64,000 nt of DNA from assembly GCA_030998015.1 (NCBI GenBank), contig JARWMV010000245.1:620001-684000 (forward strand), given 5' to 3'. The DNA is from Ceratorhiza oryzae-sativae (lineage: Eukaryota; Basidiomycota; Agaricomycetes; Cantharellales; Ceratobasidiaceae). Position numbers and translations under genes: made by a program. The notes below the pieces were generated by a model. That model worked only from the letters and a program-made list of their open reading frames with translations. It made no database searches and was not told where the DNA came from. This document shows positions 1 through 10,950 of the stretch, piece after piece; the stretch's first letter is position 1, and every line of letters starts with the position of its first letter.

Positions 1-65
1 GAGATTATCTTATCATGCATTCATTCGGGTTTGCTATCAACACAGGTTACATTATTGTGCTGCTA

Positions 66-780
66 CTAGTTACCGCCTTTTTGCGACCACGCTGGGGGCT
101 CATCTTTGCCCTCGTCCTCGAGTTTTTCACCTTCTTCGAGAGTCTTGTGCTTGGAAGTCGTCGCGTGCTCAGCCGGAGCATATACTGACATCCCGAGCGG
201 GTTAGCGGGTAGAACCAGTTTCAGATTTAAGCGACTCGCCAGTATAGAGAATCAACGGGGTCGGCGCCGAGTTAATAAAGTTATCTAAGAGCGGTAGCCC
301 ATATAAGTAAGTGTATTCTCAGGGATCTTCGCTGGAGACGGACGCTTAGCACCGGCAGGTACAATGACTAGATCGCCGGCGTGAATCTCCTTCTCTTCCC
401 CGGCAACGATGGCTTTAGCGGAGCCGCTAGTGAAAACAAGATGCTACATTAATTGTCAGCGGGTCTCGAGCTTATTTAGCCTACGGCTTACCTGGTCTAC
501 GGTGTGAACTTCCTCGCCAATTTCTCCGCCAACAGGGACTAACTCCGGTGTCAAAAGTTGAAATGTTTGGATAAGCTGATGGCATACTTGTCATGATTAC
601 GAGTTGACTGTGCTTGCCGGTCCAAAGCACACGCGAAAGTCTATCGATTTATTTGAGCTGGACCAAGGAGCAGCGCTGATCCATGCATACCTGGGACTCG
701 GCTGCCTCTACATCCAGACGAGGGAAGTGAGCCATCTTCTTGGCAGGTGGTCCTTTTTGGGTTCCCGATCTAGATGACAT
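66..780 (-). CDS. Cupin-domain protein
   Basis: A small single-domain cupin (about 130 residues) of unknown substrate. The start is the ATG at 780 (MSSRSGTQKGPPAKK). The cupin core reads HLVFTSGSAKAIVAGEEKEI, then HAGDLVIVPAGAKHNFIN and PTPLILYTVYAPAEH, the usual beta-barrel pattern with the PxGxxH-like turn. The acidic/lysine tail ends EPPAWSQKGGN. Exons join in frame with four introns. The last one (185..239) has a GC-AG boundary, and the one before it needs an unusual GTCCGT donor to keep the conserved AKHNF. The resemblance is to uncharacterised one-domain fungal and bacterial cupins; no metal or substrate is assigned. Confident about the fold, not about the function. Confidence 0.75.
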
Positions 781-1113
781 AGTGGCGACTCTAATTTTCA
801 AGCAGGAGTTGAAAGCAGAAAGTTTGGAGTAATTGTAAGTAAGCGCACGAGGCGATGCGGGTCAGCCGGCTCATGGGTCATGGCCTGAATGTTGAGCTCG
901 ATGAGGTTTTATATACTCATCCAAGCTAGGTGATCGTTGGAAACCGAGCAATCATGATGTCATATCCATCGGAATGACGTGAAACGGCTCGTCTGAGATC
1001 GCGATTGCCACTCTTGCTCGAATATAATTAAACCGATCGGTATGCTTTGATCATTATTTGCAACATGAATCATTTAACAAATAGGCACAAATAAGAACAG
1101 TCAATCCGAAGCT
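781..1113. other. Intergenic, cupin start to RPA1 end
   Basis: About 330 bases between two minus-strand genes. It must contain the cupin promoter and the RPA1 3' untranslated region. I see no RNA gene, repeat or further ORF. Confidence 0.4.
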
Positions 1114-3387
1114 TTAGTTGTATCGCTTGATGGCGTCAAGCATCGCGCGGCACTCCTGAGCATAGTCCATCTTGAACGCACGATTAATTCCATACCTCAC
1201 GCGAGATTGATCCTGTGCAAGACTGAGCATCGCGGAAAAAGAGACAAGAATAAACTTACTTGGTATGTATCTTGTTTGGCCCGGCACGAAAAGATCCATG
1301 GTTGACTGGTGGCCTTTTCAATCGTGGCAGCATATGCCGCCTCGTCACTCTCCTGCCTCATGGAGTGAGAGGATAACAAGATGATGGTCAAAATGCACCA
1401 ACCTTGATATCATGCAGGTTCGAGGCTGTCATCCCAAGGATCATTTCACCCTGCTCGTTGAAGGCCTGCAGCCAAGCGGTTTGGGTATGATCCGCAACCG
1501 AAATGCTCATAATGTACCTGCAGCAAGATGAGCACGATTTCTGGAGAGCGCAAAGGACCAACAGACCGATAATTTGGTTTTGGGAAGGTCTTGTTGCACT
1601 TCTCGCAGCGCCAGCCGTCGTGTTCTTCATTCACCTTTTTACTGCAATTGTCACTACCGCATGCAGGATACATGACATTGTCAGCCTTGATGTGGATGAT
1701 TGTTGCGCGTGTAGTAAAGAAATCGGCCCTCCCATCGTCGTTCATTCCTAGATTCTCCTCCTTGATTGCTTGCAACGTCTTCATCTCTTCTCGTCGGAAA
1801 GAAGATGGCCCTCCGCCGCCGCCTCCACCGGCCGATTGAGACTTGAAATTAAACGACTGTCCCTCGGAGGAATACCATCCTTGAAGCGCGTGCGCCTCAG
1901 GGATATCCGGATGAAACGACATGGTACTAGAGCTGACGAGAGAGAGCGTGCGACCTACCAAAATCTGAGAGCTGGCAAGAACGAATAGGGAACAACATAC
2001 CTCCAAAGTCCCCAACCTTGACGCCTTTGAATGCAACGACTGGGTTATTTTCCGCTTGGAAAGTCTCTGCTTGTTTCCCCCAAACTGTCAATCGCACGCT
2101 GCTTCCAGACTTGTCCGCGATTATCACATCTCGCTTGGAGAGCATCTTTTGTGTCGACTTGACGGTGATACTTTCAATGGGTTTCACCTCGGTGACAACT
2201 CCGAGAACATCTAGAATAACGTCAGCTTTGATCGACGGACAACAGTTTTCCCATACTCACCAACCATAGCATCTTTTTCCACACTCTCTAGTTGAGAGAG
2301 TTCCAAGAAGTTGTACTTTAGCTTTGGAACCGCAGCTTCATCTTCACACTGGATGAAGGTGAGGAACTGAAACAGTTTAGTAACGACATGACCTACCGGG
2401 ATCACCTCTGTGCCCCGCTCGAAACTAATTTCATACTCGTTCGCCAGGTTCGAGAATTGCTTTTTAGCGAGCTGCACGCGCGCTTTGGCAACCCAGTATA
2501 CCTAAATCAAAATCAGCAGTTGTTTAGCGCTGTCGGCAATCTACCCATACGTACCTTTCCTTCTTCGAGTTTATGATATAAACTATCTACCGCTTCGTTG
2601 AAGCCAGTAGCGCGGATCTCTCCGGTATCGTCCATCAGATTCACGTTGAAAAGCTTTCCCTCACCACGTGCATTGGACCACGTTCGGATGTCCGATTTCT
2701 GAGTAACACGAGCGCGGATCGTCCATTTGTTCGAATATGGACTAAGTGCTTCGATCGGATGAAGCGGCGCGAAACCAGGAGGCAAAGAACTCGTTCCAGA
2801 TGCTTGCTTTGGCTGTTGCTGCACTTGCGGCTTGGGAGCAGGAACAGGAACAGGAACAGCAGCCGAAGTATGCGAAGGTGTGTCGACATCCATTGAAGCC
2901 ACCTGCATTGGTCGTAGCTTCGCTTGTGTCAAGGCTAACCGGGCTGCCGATCTTGTCGGGATAGTCTTCAAGCTTTTCAATTCCAAGCGTGATAATCAAC
3001 CTGCATAAAGACATCAGTCTGCGATAGCGCGTGGGGTAATCAAAGTAGCTACTTTTTGTTTTGGACCGGGTTGATAGCACAACGCGTGAGCTTGATGATA
3101 CATTTGGCAGTAAAGTTTTGTGCCTCGAAAGAGGAATTGAGTTTTGTGGCTAACATGGATTGGCAGTGGTGCGTTCCGTCAGAGTAGACGAGCCTAAACA
3201 AGTGTTAACGATGTAAATTAAAGCATAGGGTTGATCCCGTTTACCGATATCGATCGCTGCTTCCACCGGCCACCACCTTCCTAATTGACAACAACTGTAG
3301 GGTAGGCTGGAAGTCTGCAATCGCGTCTGACGAAACGCTGCTTGACATTAGGTGGGTGAGAGCACCCTCAGTGAGTTGTGGAGCCAT
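1114..3387 (-). CDS. RFA1: Replication protein A large subunit (RPA1)
   Basis: Largest subunit of the single-stranded DNA-binding heterotrimer RPA, used in replication, repair and recombination in the nucleus. The start at 3387 gives [16 protein letters not shown], a typical RPA70N beginning, followed by a linker rich in Pro/Val/Gln. DNA-binding domain A begins at [20 protein letters not shown], with [20 protein letters not shown] following. Domain B and then domain C follow, with a four-cysteine zinc finger (ACGSDNC ... WRCEKC) near 1.65 kb. The protein ends MLDAIKRYN at 1114. The gene is split by several short introns and a glycine run (GGGGGGG) lies before domain C. The order and motifs match fungal RPA1 throughout. 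It is the downstream neighbour of TBCE on the same strand, 178 bp away. Confidence 0.93.
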
Positions 3388-3565
3388 ATTTTATGTTACA
3401 GGAGATGTGGTAGATGCGACTAGTGGCGAGTCGGCCGTCGTAGGTCGGTCGTGGCTCGTGAATGGTAGGAGACGCGTCTCGAATGTTATTGTTTGGTTAC
3501 TTCAAAATCACGTGACATCACAGCGTCATCAGCCAGGGACAACACAAGTTAAGACATGCAAGCAT

Positions 3566-5624
3566 TCATGACTCCACAAGACCAACGTAACATCCGTCCT
3601 CCACACCGGACCAAGCAATCTCACGAAGCACATCGCCGTCAAATGGGTGAAGGGCAACCACTTGGTCAAATTCCGTTGGGGAGACTATCCAAAGGCTTTC
3701 AGGTTCAATTTGAGTTACTATCTTCATCGACTTCTTGAGCTTCATGACAAAAACCTTTGTCGACATGGATGGAAGAACTCTGAGCTCAGCGATCGGCGGA
3801 GTGAACTTTACGTTTTGTCCCCTGGTAACTGGCCCCTGAAGACGCACGATCCGGGCGGCTAGGCGGCCGGTTGGTTGGTATTAAAACAAAGATAACGATT
3901 GGCTCACTGATCATGCTACTTCCCAGATTCTGAACGGCAGGCTTCGCCGTCTCAAGCGAAGTTTGATGTTCTGTAACGGTGTGAGGGGTCTGTTATGAGG
4001 TATTTCACAAACGTACTCTGGCTAAGTTCTTTCCATCGAGGATGCTTTGCTTGAATATCTTGTTCTGTCCCTTTCTCGTGCTTCAAGATCCACGATAAGT
4101 AAAACAGCTCGGCATCAACCCGATCACGTTCGGTTATCTAATTTCCTTCAGCGATTTATCTGGCGGGATTTTGGCTGAAACCCACTTCACTTCCATTAAG
4201 CCGCCTGAGCTGGGGCAGCCTGGCGACGACAAAATCTCGCGAAGAAGCTCCCGATGATCCAGCTGTAATATTCTCCATACCAGCGCAAGGATTACGTAGA
4301 TCGTGAAAAGTAACCCACACAGTTTTAGAGGCTCTAGAGAAATACTCAATTCTTGAAGTTTTGGAAGCCAAGTTCCTATGGCATCAATCGCTCTCCAAGC
4401 AGTGATCGGATTCTCCATTAGGATACGTGTTGTATATGAAGCAAAGCCGGTATCGCGGTGAAAATTCAGAGCGGAAAGGTATCGAGCTTAGAGCATTGGT
4501 CGGAAGCATCAGGCTATGCAGACTAAAATACGAAGGATTAGTCATCTGTATGCATGATAAATGAGCAACATACGAAGCCATGGAAGAACACGTTTGCAGA
4601 ATCGAAACCCAGTCATCTAGTAAGTTCGAGTCGAGGTTGAGAGTCCCCAAATTAGATGGAATCGTGTTCGAGTCATGGAGATTGTTGAAATGTCGTAGTT
4701 GATTGTACCCAAGTTGAAGATCTTGTAGTTGAGGAAAGTGTACAAGCACCTTGCATGCCTTTTTTCGGTTGAATTGAGTCGTGTGGTAAATGAACGCGCA
4801 TCTGAACCCACCTCGGCCCAGGATATCATGGTCGAGTTCAGTCGCAAGTATTTAAGATTCGTAATCTTACGGGTCTCCGATGGCCGGGTAAAGCGCAGTC
4901 GATTAAAGCTGCAGCCCAAGTGATATTAGCAAGATTGATATGACGGCGTGCGATGGCAATACTTTAATTCGAGACCCGTGATGTTTGGCATTTTGTCAAT
5001 AATATCCAAAACATCCTCCCAGCTCCCAAGTAAGGTGCGGGATAAGTTAAGGCTCTGTACCGCTACTCGCGTCAGTATGGTTTGCTCAAGCCAACAAGTG
5101 AAGCGGCTCACAAGTGCACAGCTTCGCTATTGTCTCCAGATCTCCTGGACTAGAGACATCGCAGTTATCCAAACTAATCGACCTTAATTTGTCGATTCGG
5201 GATATCCGTGCCCTTACCCTGTCTAGCCTAGGCGCCTCTACGACGATGGCACCATTGCTGGACCCCAATATTACAGAGTCTTGTCCGTTCGTTCGATGGT
5301 CATCTACATATTTGCTCAAAAGAGCTGTGCCAAAGTCGGTTCCTGTGACAATGCCAGGGGCGTTTGGACGTAGGAATGACCCTGCGTTCGGAGTACTACG
5401 GACAATCAGCCATTAGTATGCGTTGTATTATATGTGCTTACCGGCAGTTGAAATATTTTACACCGATTTCTCTCCCCACTGTGCTTTCCTCTCTTGGTGC
5501 CGTCATCCCATTCTACTCCAAGCCAAGTTCCAGCAGTTCCAGCAACTTCTCCAATGAACAATACGGTTCCGTAGTCCTCTCCTATCCGAATTCTTTTCCC
5601 AATGTTAAATATGATTGATCCCAT
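3566..5624 (-). CDS. Tubulin-folding cofactor E (TBCE), apparent frameshift in CAP-Gly
   Basis: Chaperone that helps assemble the alpha/beta-tubulin dimer in the cytoplasm. The start at 5624 (MGSIIFNIGKRIRIGEDYGT) leads into an N-terminal CAP-Gly domain (GTWLGVEWDDGTKRGKHSG). Leucine-rich repeats follow (LQDLQLGYNQLRHFNNL, LGTLNLDSNLLDDW), then a C-terminal ubiquitin-like domain ending VEDGCYVGLVES. That order is the TBCE signature. Oddity: at about 5464 the conserved CAP-Gly end (GVKYFNCR) sits one base out of frame with the upstream part. Either one base is inserted or mis-assembled there, or an upstream GTGTAA donor at 5452 to 5458 is used, which restores frame but loses those residues. 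The start is 160 bp from the divergent NECAP gene. Confidence 0.88.
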
Positions 5625-5784
5625 GTGTGCCTCTGGCCTTCGTCTCTAGTGGTTGTTGGGGCTTGAAACTCTTTGTGCCGCAGATGGCAAACCGGTGTTT
5701 GGTCCCTTTGATCAAAGAACACGATATGGGCGCTTGTTGGACAGTACTTGGTTTCTGCCATTACTTATCGTTTAGCACACAGCC

Positions 5785-6719
5785 ATGGAGGATGATGACA
5801 TTGAATCCGTTTTGTTCGTTTGCCGAGGCAAGTAACCGCAGCGGTTTAGCCGATAATAAGTACTCAAGTATTGAGTGGCATCCGTCGACAGAGGTCATGG
5901 GTTAGCAAAGTTGGATGTCTTTGTTTAACTATAGCTGACTTTGAGAATAGTGTACAAGATTCCTCCCCGGCAGAGGTGAACTAGAAGAATCCAATTATCC
6001 AACTCTATTTTCTCACATCGCGCGCAGCAACGCAGGGTATCGTGCCACGGAATGGGGGGACTTGGGTGCGTTCATGTGGAAAGGACGCATGCGAATTATC
6101 GAAAAGGGGGCTGGGTGTAGTATTCGCCTAGAGGATCCAACCACAGGTCTGCCGACATTGATCTCTGTTGCATTGCATCCTGACACTGCGTGATGATTTA
6201 GGCGAATGTAGTATCACCCATTTTGACTGTGCCGTAAGTTACTGATGCGTCTCGCTAGTATTCGCACAGGCTCCGTACGATGTGACAGGAATGGCAGTCG
6301 AGGCCGTATTGGACTCCTCAAGATACTTTGTGCTCCGTGCGGAAGATCAAGGAAGAAAGGCATATATTGGTATTGGGTTTGCCGAACGGGCTGAGAGTTT
6401 TGATTTCAGTGAGCAACGCGTGATCTGGATCATTAGGAACTTTCTCATGAGTGACCCAATAGATGTGGCACTTCAAGACTACACCAAACGCCAAAAAGCG
6501 TTACTCAACCCCGAAACGGCCGAAGAGTCGGCTTCTCCCCATTTACCTGCTGGTCCGAAGAAGGACTACTCCCTCAAGGAAGGACAAACCTTTTCCATCA
6601 ATATCCCTGGAAAGAGTAGTGGTGCCTCTTCTGGATCATCAGCGCAGTCCAGTGGGTTGGGAGCCTCTGGCGGTTTCCCGCTTCTTCCACCTCCGCCTAA
6701 AGCCCCTGGTCGGAGATGA
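5785..6719 (+). CDS. NECAP-like endocytic adaptor-associated protein
   Basis: Homologue of adaptin-ear-binding coat-associated protein (NECAP), which acts at clathrin-coated pits with AP-2. It starts MEDDDIESVLFVCRE, the classic NECAP opening, followed by VYKIPPRQSNAGYRATEWGD, then MRIIEKGAGCSIRLEDPTT and the PH-like core SSRYFVLRAEDQGRKAYIGI. A proline/serine-rich tail ends LPPPPKAPGRR. Intron 1 (5828..5891) is GC-AG. The intron at 6409..6462 is 54 nt and has no stop in frame; removing it gives FDFNVALQDYTK, which matches the family, while keeping it would insert 18 residues. Short introns elsewhere all join in frame. Divergent from TBCE. Confidence 0.9.
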
Positions 6720-6955
6720 ATGTAATAGATTGTTGGCGTGCACCTTTTGCGGCCAAATACCATAATGAATGAGCATCATGAGATCTTACCGCGTCGTGAG
6801 GATCAAGCGCCGAGGCGGTTGTGAGCCAAACAAAACACCCTGAGAGACTCGCCCCCAACAAGCGTCCACAGGGCTCAATCTTATCGTCTACCGCCACCAA
6901 ACGGACGTCTCCATCCCCTCGCTCGGCGTGTGAATTTGCTGCAATTGCTCTCGTG

Positions 6956-7462
6956 ATGGCGCAGAATCCAAAATGGGAAGAGTACATTGATAGGTACGCC
7001 CGCTTTTCTGGCCCACGTGCGAGGACTCGAGCGCGACTATCCCAATCAGAATCCACTACTCTGACCGATACTCAGATGACAACTATGAATACCGGTACGT
7101 GCCGTCATATCCTGCCCAGTGTTGCCACGAGCTCAGTCCCGGCCCAGACACGTTATCTTGCCTAAGCCTCTTTTGAAGATGATCCCGAAAAACTACTTCC
7201 AGCCAGACGACAGCGGCGTACTTCGTATTTTAGACGAATCCGAGTGGCGAGGAATCGGGATCACACAGAGCTTAGGCTGGGAGCACTACGAGGTTCACGG
7301 TTAGCACGTCCCCGCCGACGTTTAGCGCTCAACTGACCCACGACAGCTCCCGAGCCACACGTTTTATTGTTCCGGCGCGCCAAAGCCCCACCTGCAGCCC
7401 CGGCAGCACGAACGGCCTCAGCCGCTGCAGCCGGCAAACCTGCGGCCAAGGCACGTAAATAG
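6956..7462 (+). CDS. CKS1: Cyclin-dependent kinase regulatory subunit CKS1/Suc1
   Basis: Small CDK-binding, phospho-adaptor subunit that promotes multisite phosphorylation of CDK substrates in the cell cycle. Exons 6956..6993, 7050..7094, 7148..7299 and 7347..7462 join in frame. They read [58 protein letters not shown] and [10 protein letters not shown]. These contain the phosphate-pocket residues, the HxPEPH hinge and the LGWEHYE core. The C-terminal tail is alanine/proline-rich ([16 protein letters not shown]), longer than in yeasts but common in basidiomycetes. It is convergent with the checkpoint kinase 267 bp downstream. Confidence 0.95.
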
Positions 7463-7729
7463 AGTTTTGTCTGAGACGTCCCTCGACGTGTGTGGTGGCC
7501 TTTCTCCAGGTTTTGTCCTCGTGTTTATTTTCGGGTGTTTTTCTCGTGCCTGTCGCTGTGAATTGTGTTTTGGGCGCCACGCTGTGCCAATGAATAAACC
7601 TATCATTGTCATCATCTGCCTTACGACTGAAGGCGCTCTGGAGAGTGCCGGACTTAGGAAATGAATTTCAAATAGCTACTTTACACCTGGCTGATCAAAG
7701 AGCGAATTCACAGCTTCAAGCGTACTAGG

Positions 7730-10197
7730 TTACATCTGGAACCATGGATGGTACAGCGCATCTCGCGCGGGTATCCTGTCTCGAGGATCAGGCTGAACGC
7801 ATCGCCCCAATAGATCTATGCCTGTATACATGAGTACAAGTTGACACCACCCACTTAGAACGAGGAAACTCACAGTTGCCCGAGGTTCCGCTATTCCGCA
7901 ATATTGCGAGTGCATCATTATCAAACACCCAGCGACCAGTCATACAGAACAAGAATATCACCCCAAGCGAATATATGTCAACCATTTGACCATATCCTGG
8001 CACTCCCTTCAAGATCTCGGGTGCGACATAACTGGGAGACTCAGGACACCGATCACGTGGAAGAAGAGAAGTCACTTACTTTTGCGTGCCACAGAACGTC
8101 TTAAGGAACGTGCGCTCGTCTACAGCCTTAGCGAGTCCTATTGCAAGACTCAGGGCAAGCCCTGTTGCATGGATTTTCGCCAACTCACCGAAATCGGCTA
8201 TTTTGACCACAAGTGGATCTAGCGAAAGCATGTGTCAATCTAGTCAACTAATTGACAGAAGAAGTTGCGAACCCATGGATGTTAAGAGAATGTTCTGGTT
8301 TATATTAGCGTTACGGAATGCAGATCGATCTTAGTTGAGCGACTCTCACTTCAGGCTAACCAAAGCAGGATATTAGCATCCTCAACTCCGAAATCCAGAA
8401 GCGACTCACTTTCAGATCACGATGAGTGACTTGTCTGGAATGAGTGTACTGAAGATAGACTCGGCTTGAGGCTAAACCCAGCCTCCTGATGTACAAAATT
8501 GCTTACAGCTACAGCCTGATATACTTGCCAAGCGATTTCTCTTGTTCTGTCTTCCGCTGCGGTGATAAGTAGATGGAGGCTGAGATGACCCTAGCAGAAA
8601 TGAAGCGAATTGAGCTCACATAACGGCCCATTGTGCTTCAAATATCCCTGCAAGTCTCCATATTGGGCGAGTTCCATTACCAAAACTGTTTGAAGACCGC
8701 TCGTCATCGTATGGAAGCCGAGGACAAAAGATCGCTGGGAAGATACTCACAAAGTCGACCTGGCTCTTCGTAGTGCGTGAACTGCCTCGATGAAATCAGA
8801 ATTCGTACGAGAAGGCTGCAAAAACTTTTCTTACGAGTCGTATGATGTGCTCCTGAGAAACCTCATGTCAGTCAAGTATAATTTTGGCAGGTGGGCCATA
8901 CTTGCGTGGTTCAAATCGCTGTGTATTGTAACTGAGCCCTTGTCAGCTGGCGGAAGACCTGAAGCAACCACATGTCTCGCCTTCTCGTTCTAGTGCTCGA
9001 GGGTCGTGGAGGTTTCTATTAAGAGGCGTTTATATCCATGGACTCCGAGCATATCGGTCGACTTACTGGCCCGTTAAGATGACTTTCATTGCGGCCTAAA
9101 GATAGGTCAGAGCATTTCAACACGGCTCGATCGGCTTGTTTACCCAACCAGAGGTTTCCTTGTCCAATACTCTGACGCGATCATTGGGATAAATCCAGCG
9201 CGTTGGAAGTTTAAGCTACCCACTTATAAACGAACCCAAAGGTTCCTGATGAGAGCCTGTTTCAATAAGACGTAAGTGTCCGGGTGAAAAAAACACAGCC
9301 ACATTTTCTCACAAGCTCTGGACGGCATACTGCCGCAGCAACGGATGATCCGTTGGCTTTCCGACTTTGCAAAATATGTAGCCTAATCCGGCACTCTAGC
9401 TGTATTGCACCGGGGCAGCCACACTACTCACTATGGTTTTCCGCAGGGTCGTGCTGAGAAGGCTTGCCAAAACATATTTCTTCACCAACGTGAAGTATGT
9501 GATTATGCTCGCCGACCCGTTGGCCGTTGATCTAGTCATTCGTTTTAGATGGTTTGGAAGACTGGTGCACCGAAATCGCAGTGAACGCACGAATGTCCCC
9601 GATTGGCTCAGGTCCCTTACCCATATTATTGGATCCGGCTCCTGAAAAAGTAGATAAGTATGTGCTACGCTTTTGCACACAGCTAAAACACACCATAGTC
9701 CCAAGCACTGTGTCGCCTTTGGAAGGATATTCTTGGTATCTATGCGATACGTTAGTGTGTGAACCGACAACTTTATGGAATCCTATACGTACTCAAGAAC
9801 ACAGTGCTCGCCGCCTTGTCAGCCTCATATGAGCACCGAAATTAATTGCGTATCAAGACGGACCCACTGATACGTTTCCATTCATTGGGCATCACGATAT
9901 TGTTCACTCGAGCTTTGCGTCCAACAGTATAGCTATAACCGAGCTCACATCGGTGGTTAACACTTATGTATAGGAGAGTTGACTTACGTGTTGGTTCCCT
10001 TCACCAAGTCGATGTTTCCGTACATGGGATTTCTCTGTAAGAAAAAAAAAATCAGATACATCCCAAAGAAGACAGGCTAGTCAACTCACGGATACCAGTC
10101 GCGCATTTAAATGAGATGTGTCTTCGAGCTCATATTGACTTCTCTGAGTATCAATTTGGGTCTTTTGCGTCTCCTGTGATGTGATCTCCATCGACAT
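7730..10197 (-). CDS. RAD53: FHA-domain checkpoint kinase, RAD53/Cds1/CHK2 type
   Basis: Ser/Thr kinase of the DNA-damage/replication checkpoint. The start at 10197 opens with an SQ/TQ cluster (SQETQKTQIDTQRSQ), the target of ATM/ATR-type kinases. An FHA domain follows (VGRKARVNNIV, KRISGGEHCVLEY, WVRDLSQSGTFV), then the kinase domain: P-loop SSGTFGFVYK (about 9.23 kb), AMKVI, hinge VMELAQYGDLQGYL, HRDLK (8410..8424), PE from a 6 nt exon (8350..8355), NILLTSM, IADFGLAK, CGTQK, YVAPEILKG and DIYSLGVIF. The protein ends ALYHPWFQM; an alternative last intron would change only the last residues. The domain order identifies the family. Many exons are very short, so the exact joins in the FHA part are less certain. 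Confidence 0.87.
8350..8355 (-). other. 6-nt microexon encoding Pro-Glu of the kinase catalytic loop
   Basis: On the minus strand CCTGAA lies between acceptor GGTTAG and donor GTGAGA. It is flanked by introns of 54 nt (8356..8409) and 55 nt (8295..8349), each with a CTAAT branch-site-like element. It supplies exactly the two residues missing between HRDLK and NILL. The next exon (8273..8294) is only 22 nt. Confidence 0.72.
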
Positions 10198-10464
10198 AGT
10201 AACGTGGAACGGTAAGGCGGGGCGACAAGCACTTGATCCAGCTCGTCTGTTATATCTCACTGTTTTTGTACGTACATCTGACGAGTTTAGACCGAGCCCG
10301 CCACTCCAAGCCAGACGGAAGGAGGATTCCGGAGATGATGGCCGGTTCAACCAGGGTACAGTATCCAAGTATGGCTTAGGGGGGGCTGCACGTGACCACC
10401 CATCCAGGAACACAGTGCCACTATATTCTTCCTCCCCAACTTTGGCAACCCCAAGCTCTAGAGT

Positions 10465-10833
10465 ATGGCGCATCGACCGGAGGCGGAAGTAATTATCAAC
10501 GTACGTCGCCGATTTTTACACGTTTATCCGCTCAAATACTCATGCTCTGACAGTTTCAGGATGGGTACTCCTATTCCAAGGGCCGAATGGATGCGGCACT
10601 CACGAGCGGAATCTTCGATAAGGTGGCCGAGAAGAAACCCGTTGAATATCCTGGCCTCAACAAAGCCGACGTCAAACTGATTGTAAGCGTCGTCATGTCT
10701 GATATGGGAGTAAAATTTTGACGGCGCCTAGCAAACGGAAATGGAAGTAACCGAGATTCAAGCTAAAAAGATTCTGTCCGAACACGGAGGGGATGTTGTA
10801 AAGGCTCTCCTCGCAATGGTGTCGGCTCAATGA
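10465..10833 (+). CDS. HYPK-like NatA co-factor (UBA-like domain)
   Basis: Homologue of huntingtin-interacting protein K, a small ribosome-associated partner of the NatA N-terminal acetyltransferase. Exons 10465..10500, 10554..10682 and 10732..10833 join in frame to about 88 residues. The start MAHRPEAEVIINFQ is followed by DGYSYSKGRMDAALTSGIF. The C-terminal HYPK/NAC-type UBA fold follows (EMEVTEIQAKKILSEHGGDV, ending LLAMVSAQ). Length and motifs fit the family well. The ATG is chosen because it is the only one that opens this frame before the conserved part. It diverges from the checkpoint kinase (267 bp apart) and converges on TIM54 (117 bp). Confidence 0.9.
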
Positions 10834-10950
10834 CTTGGTGAGTCGCCAAATTTGAGGACTGTGCATCAATGTAGAAATGTAGGCTTTAGGATCGTCGAGC
10901 GGGATGTGTATATTAAACAACTCGTGAAATCAGCCGTACAACGGAACAAT

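Noticed and set aside
8361..8409. DANILL-like peptide that could follow HRDLK as an ordinary exon
   Set aside because: Its only downstream joins give immediate stops, and it carries the CTAAT branch site of the intron before the microexon.
8895..8930. GGTTCAAATC resembling a tRNA B box
   Set aside because: No matching A box or cloverleaf around it, and it lies inside the kinase gene.
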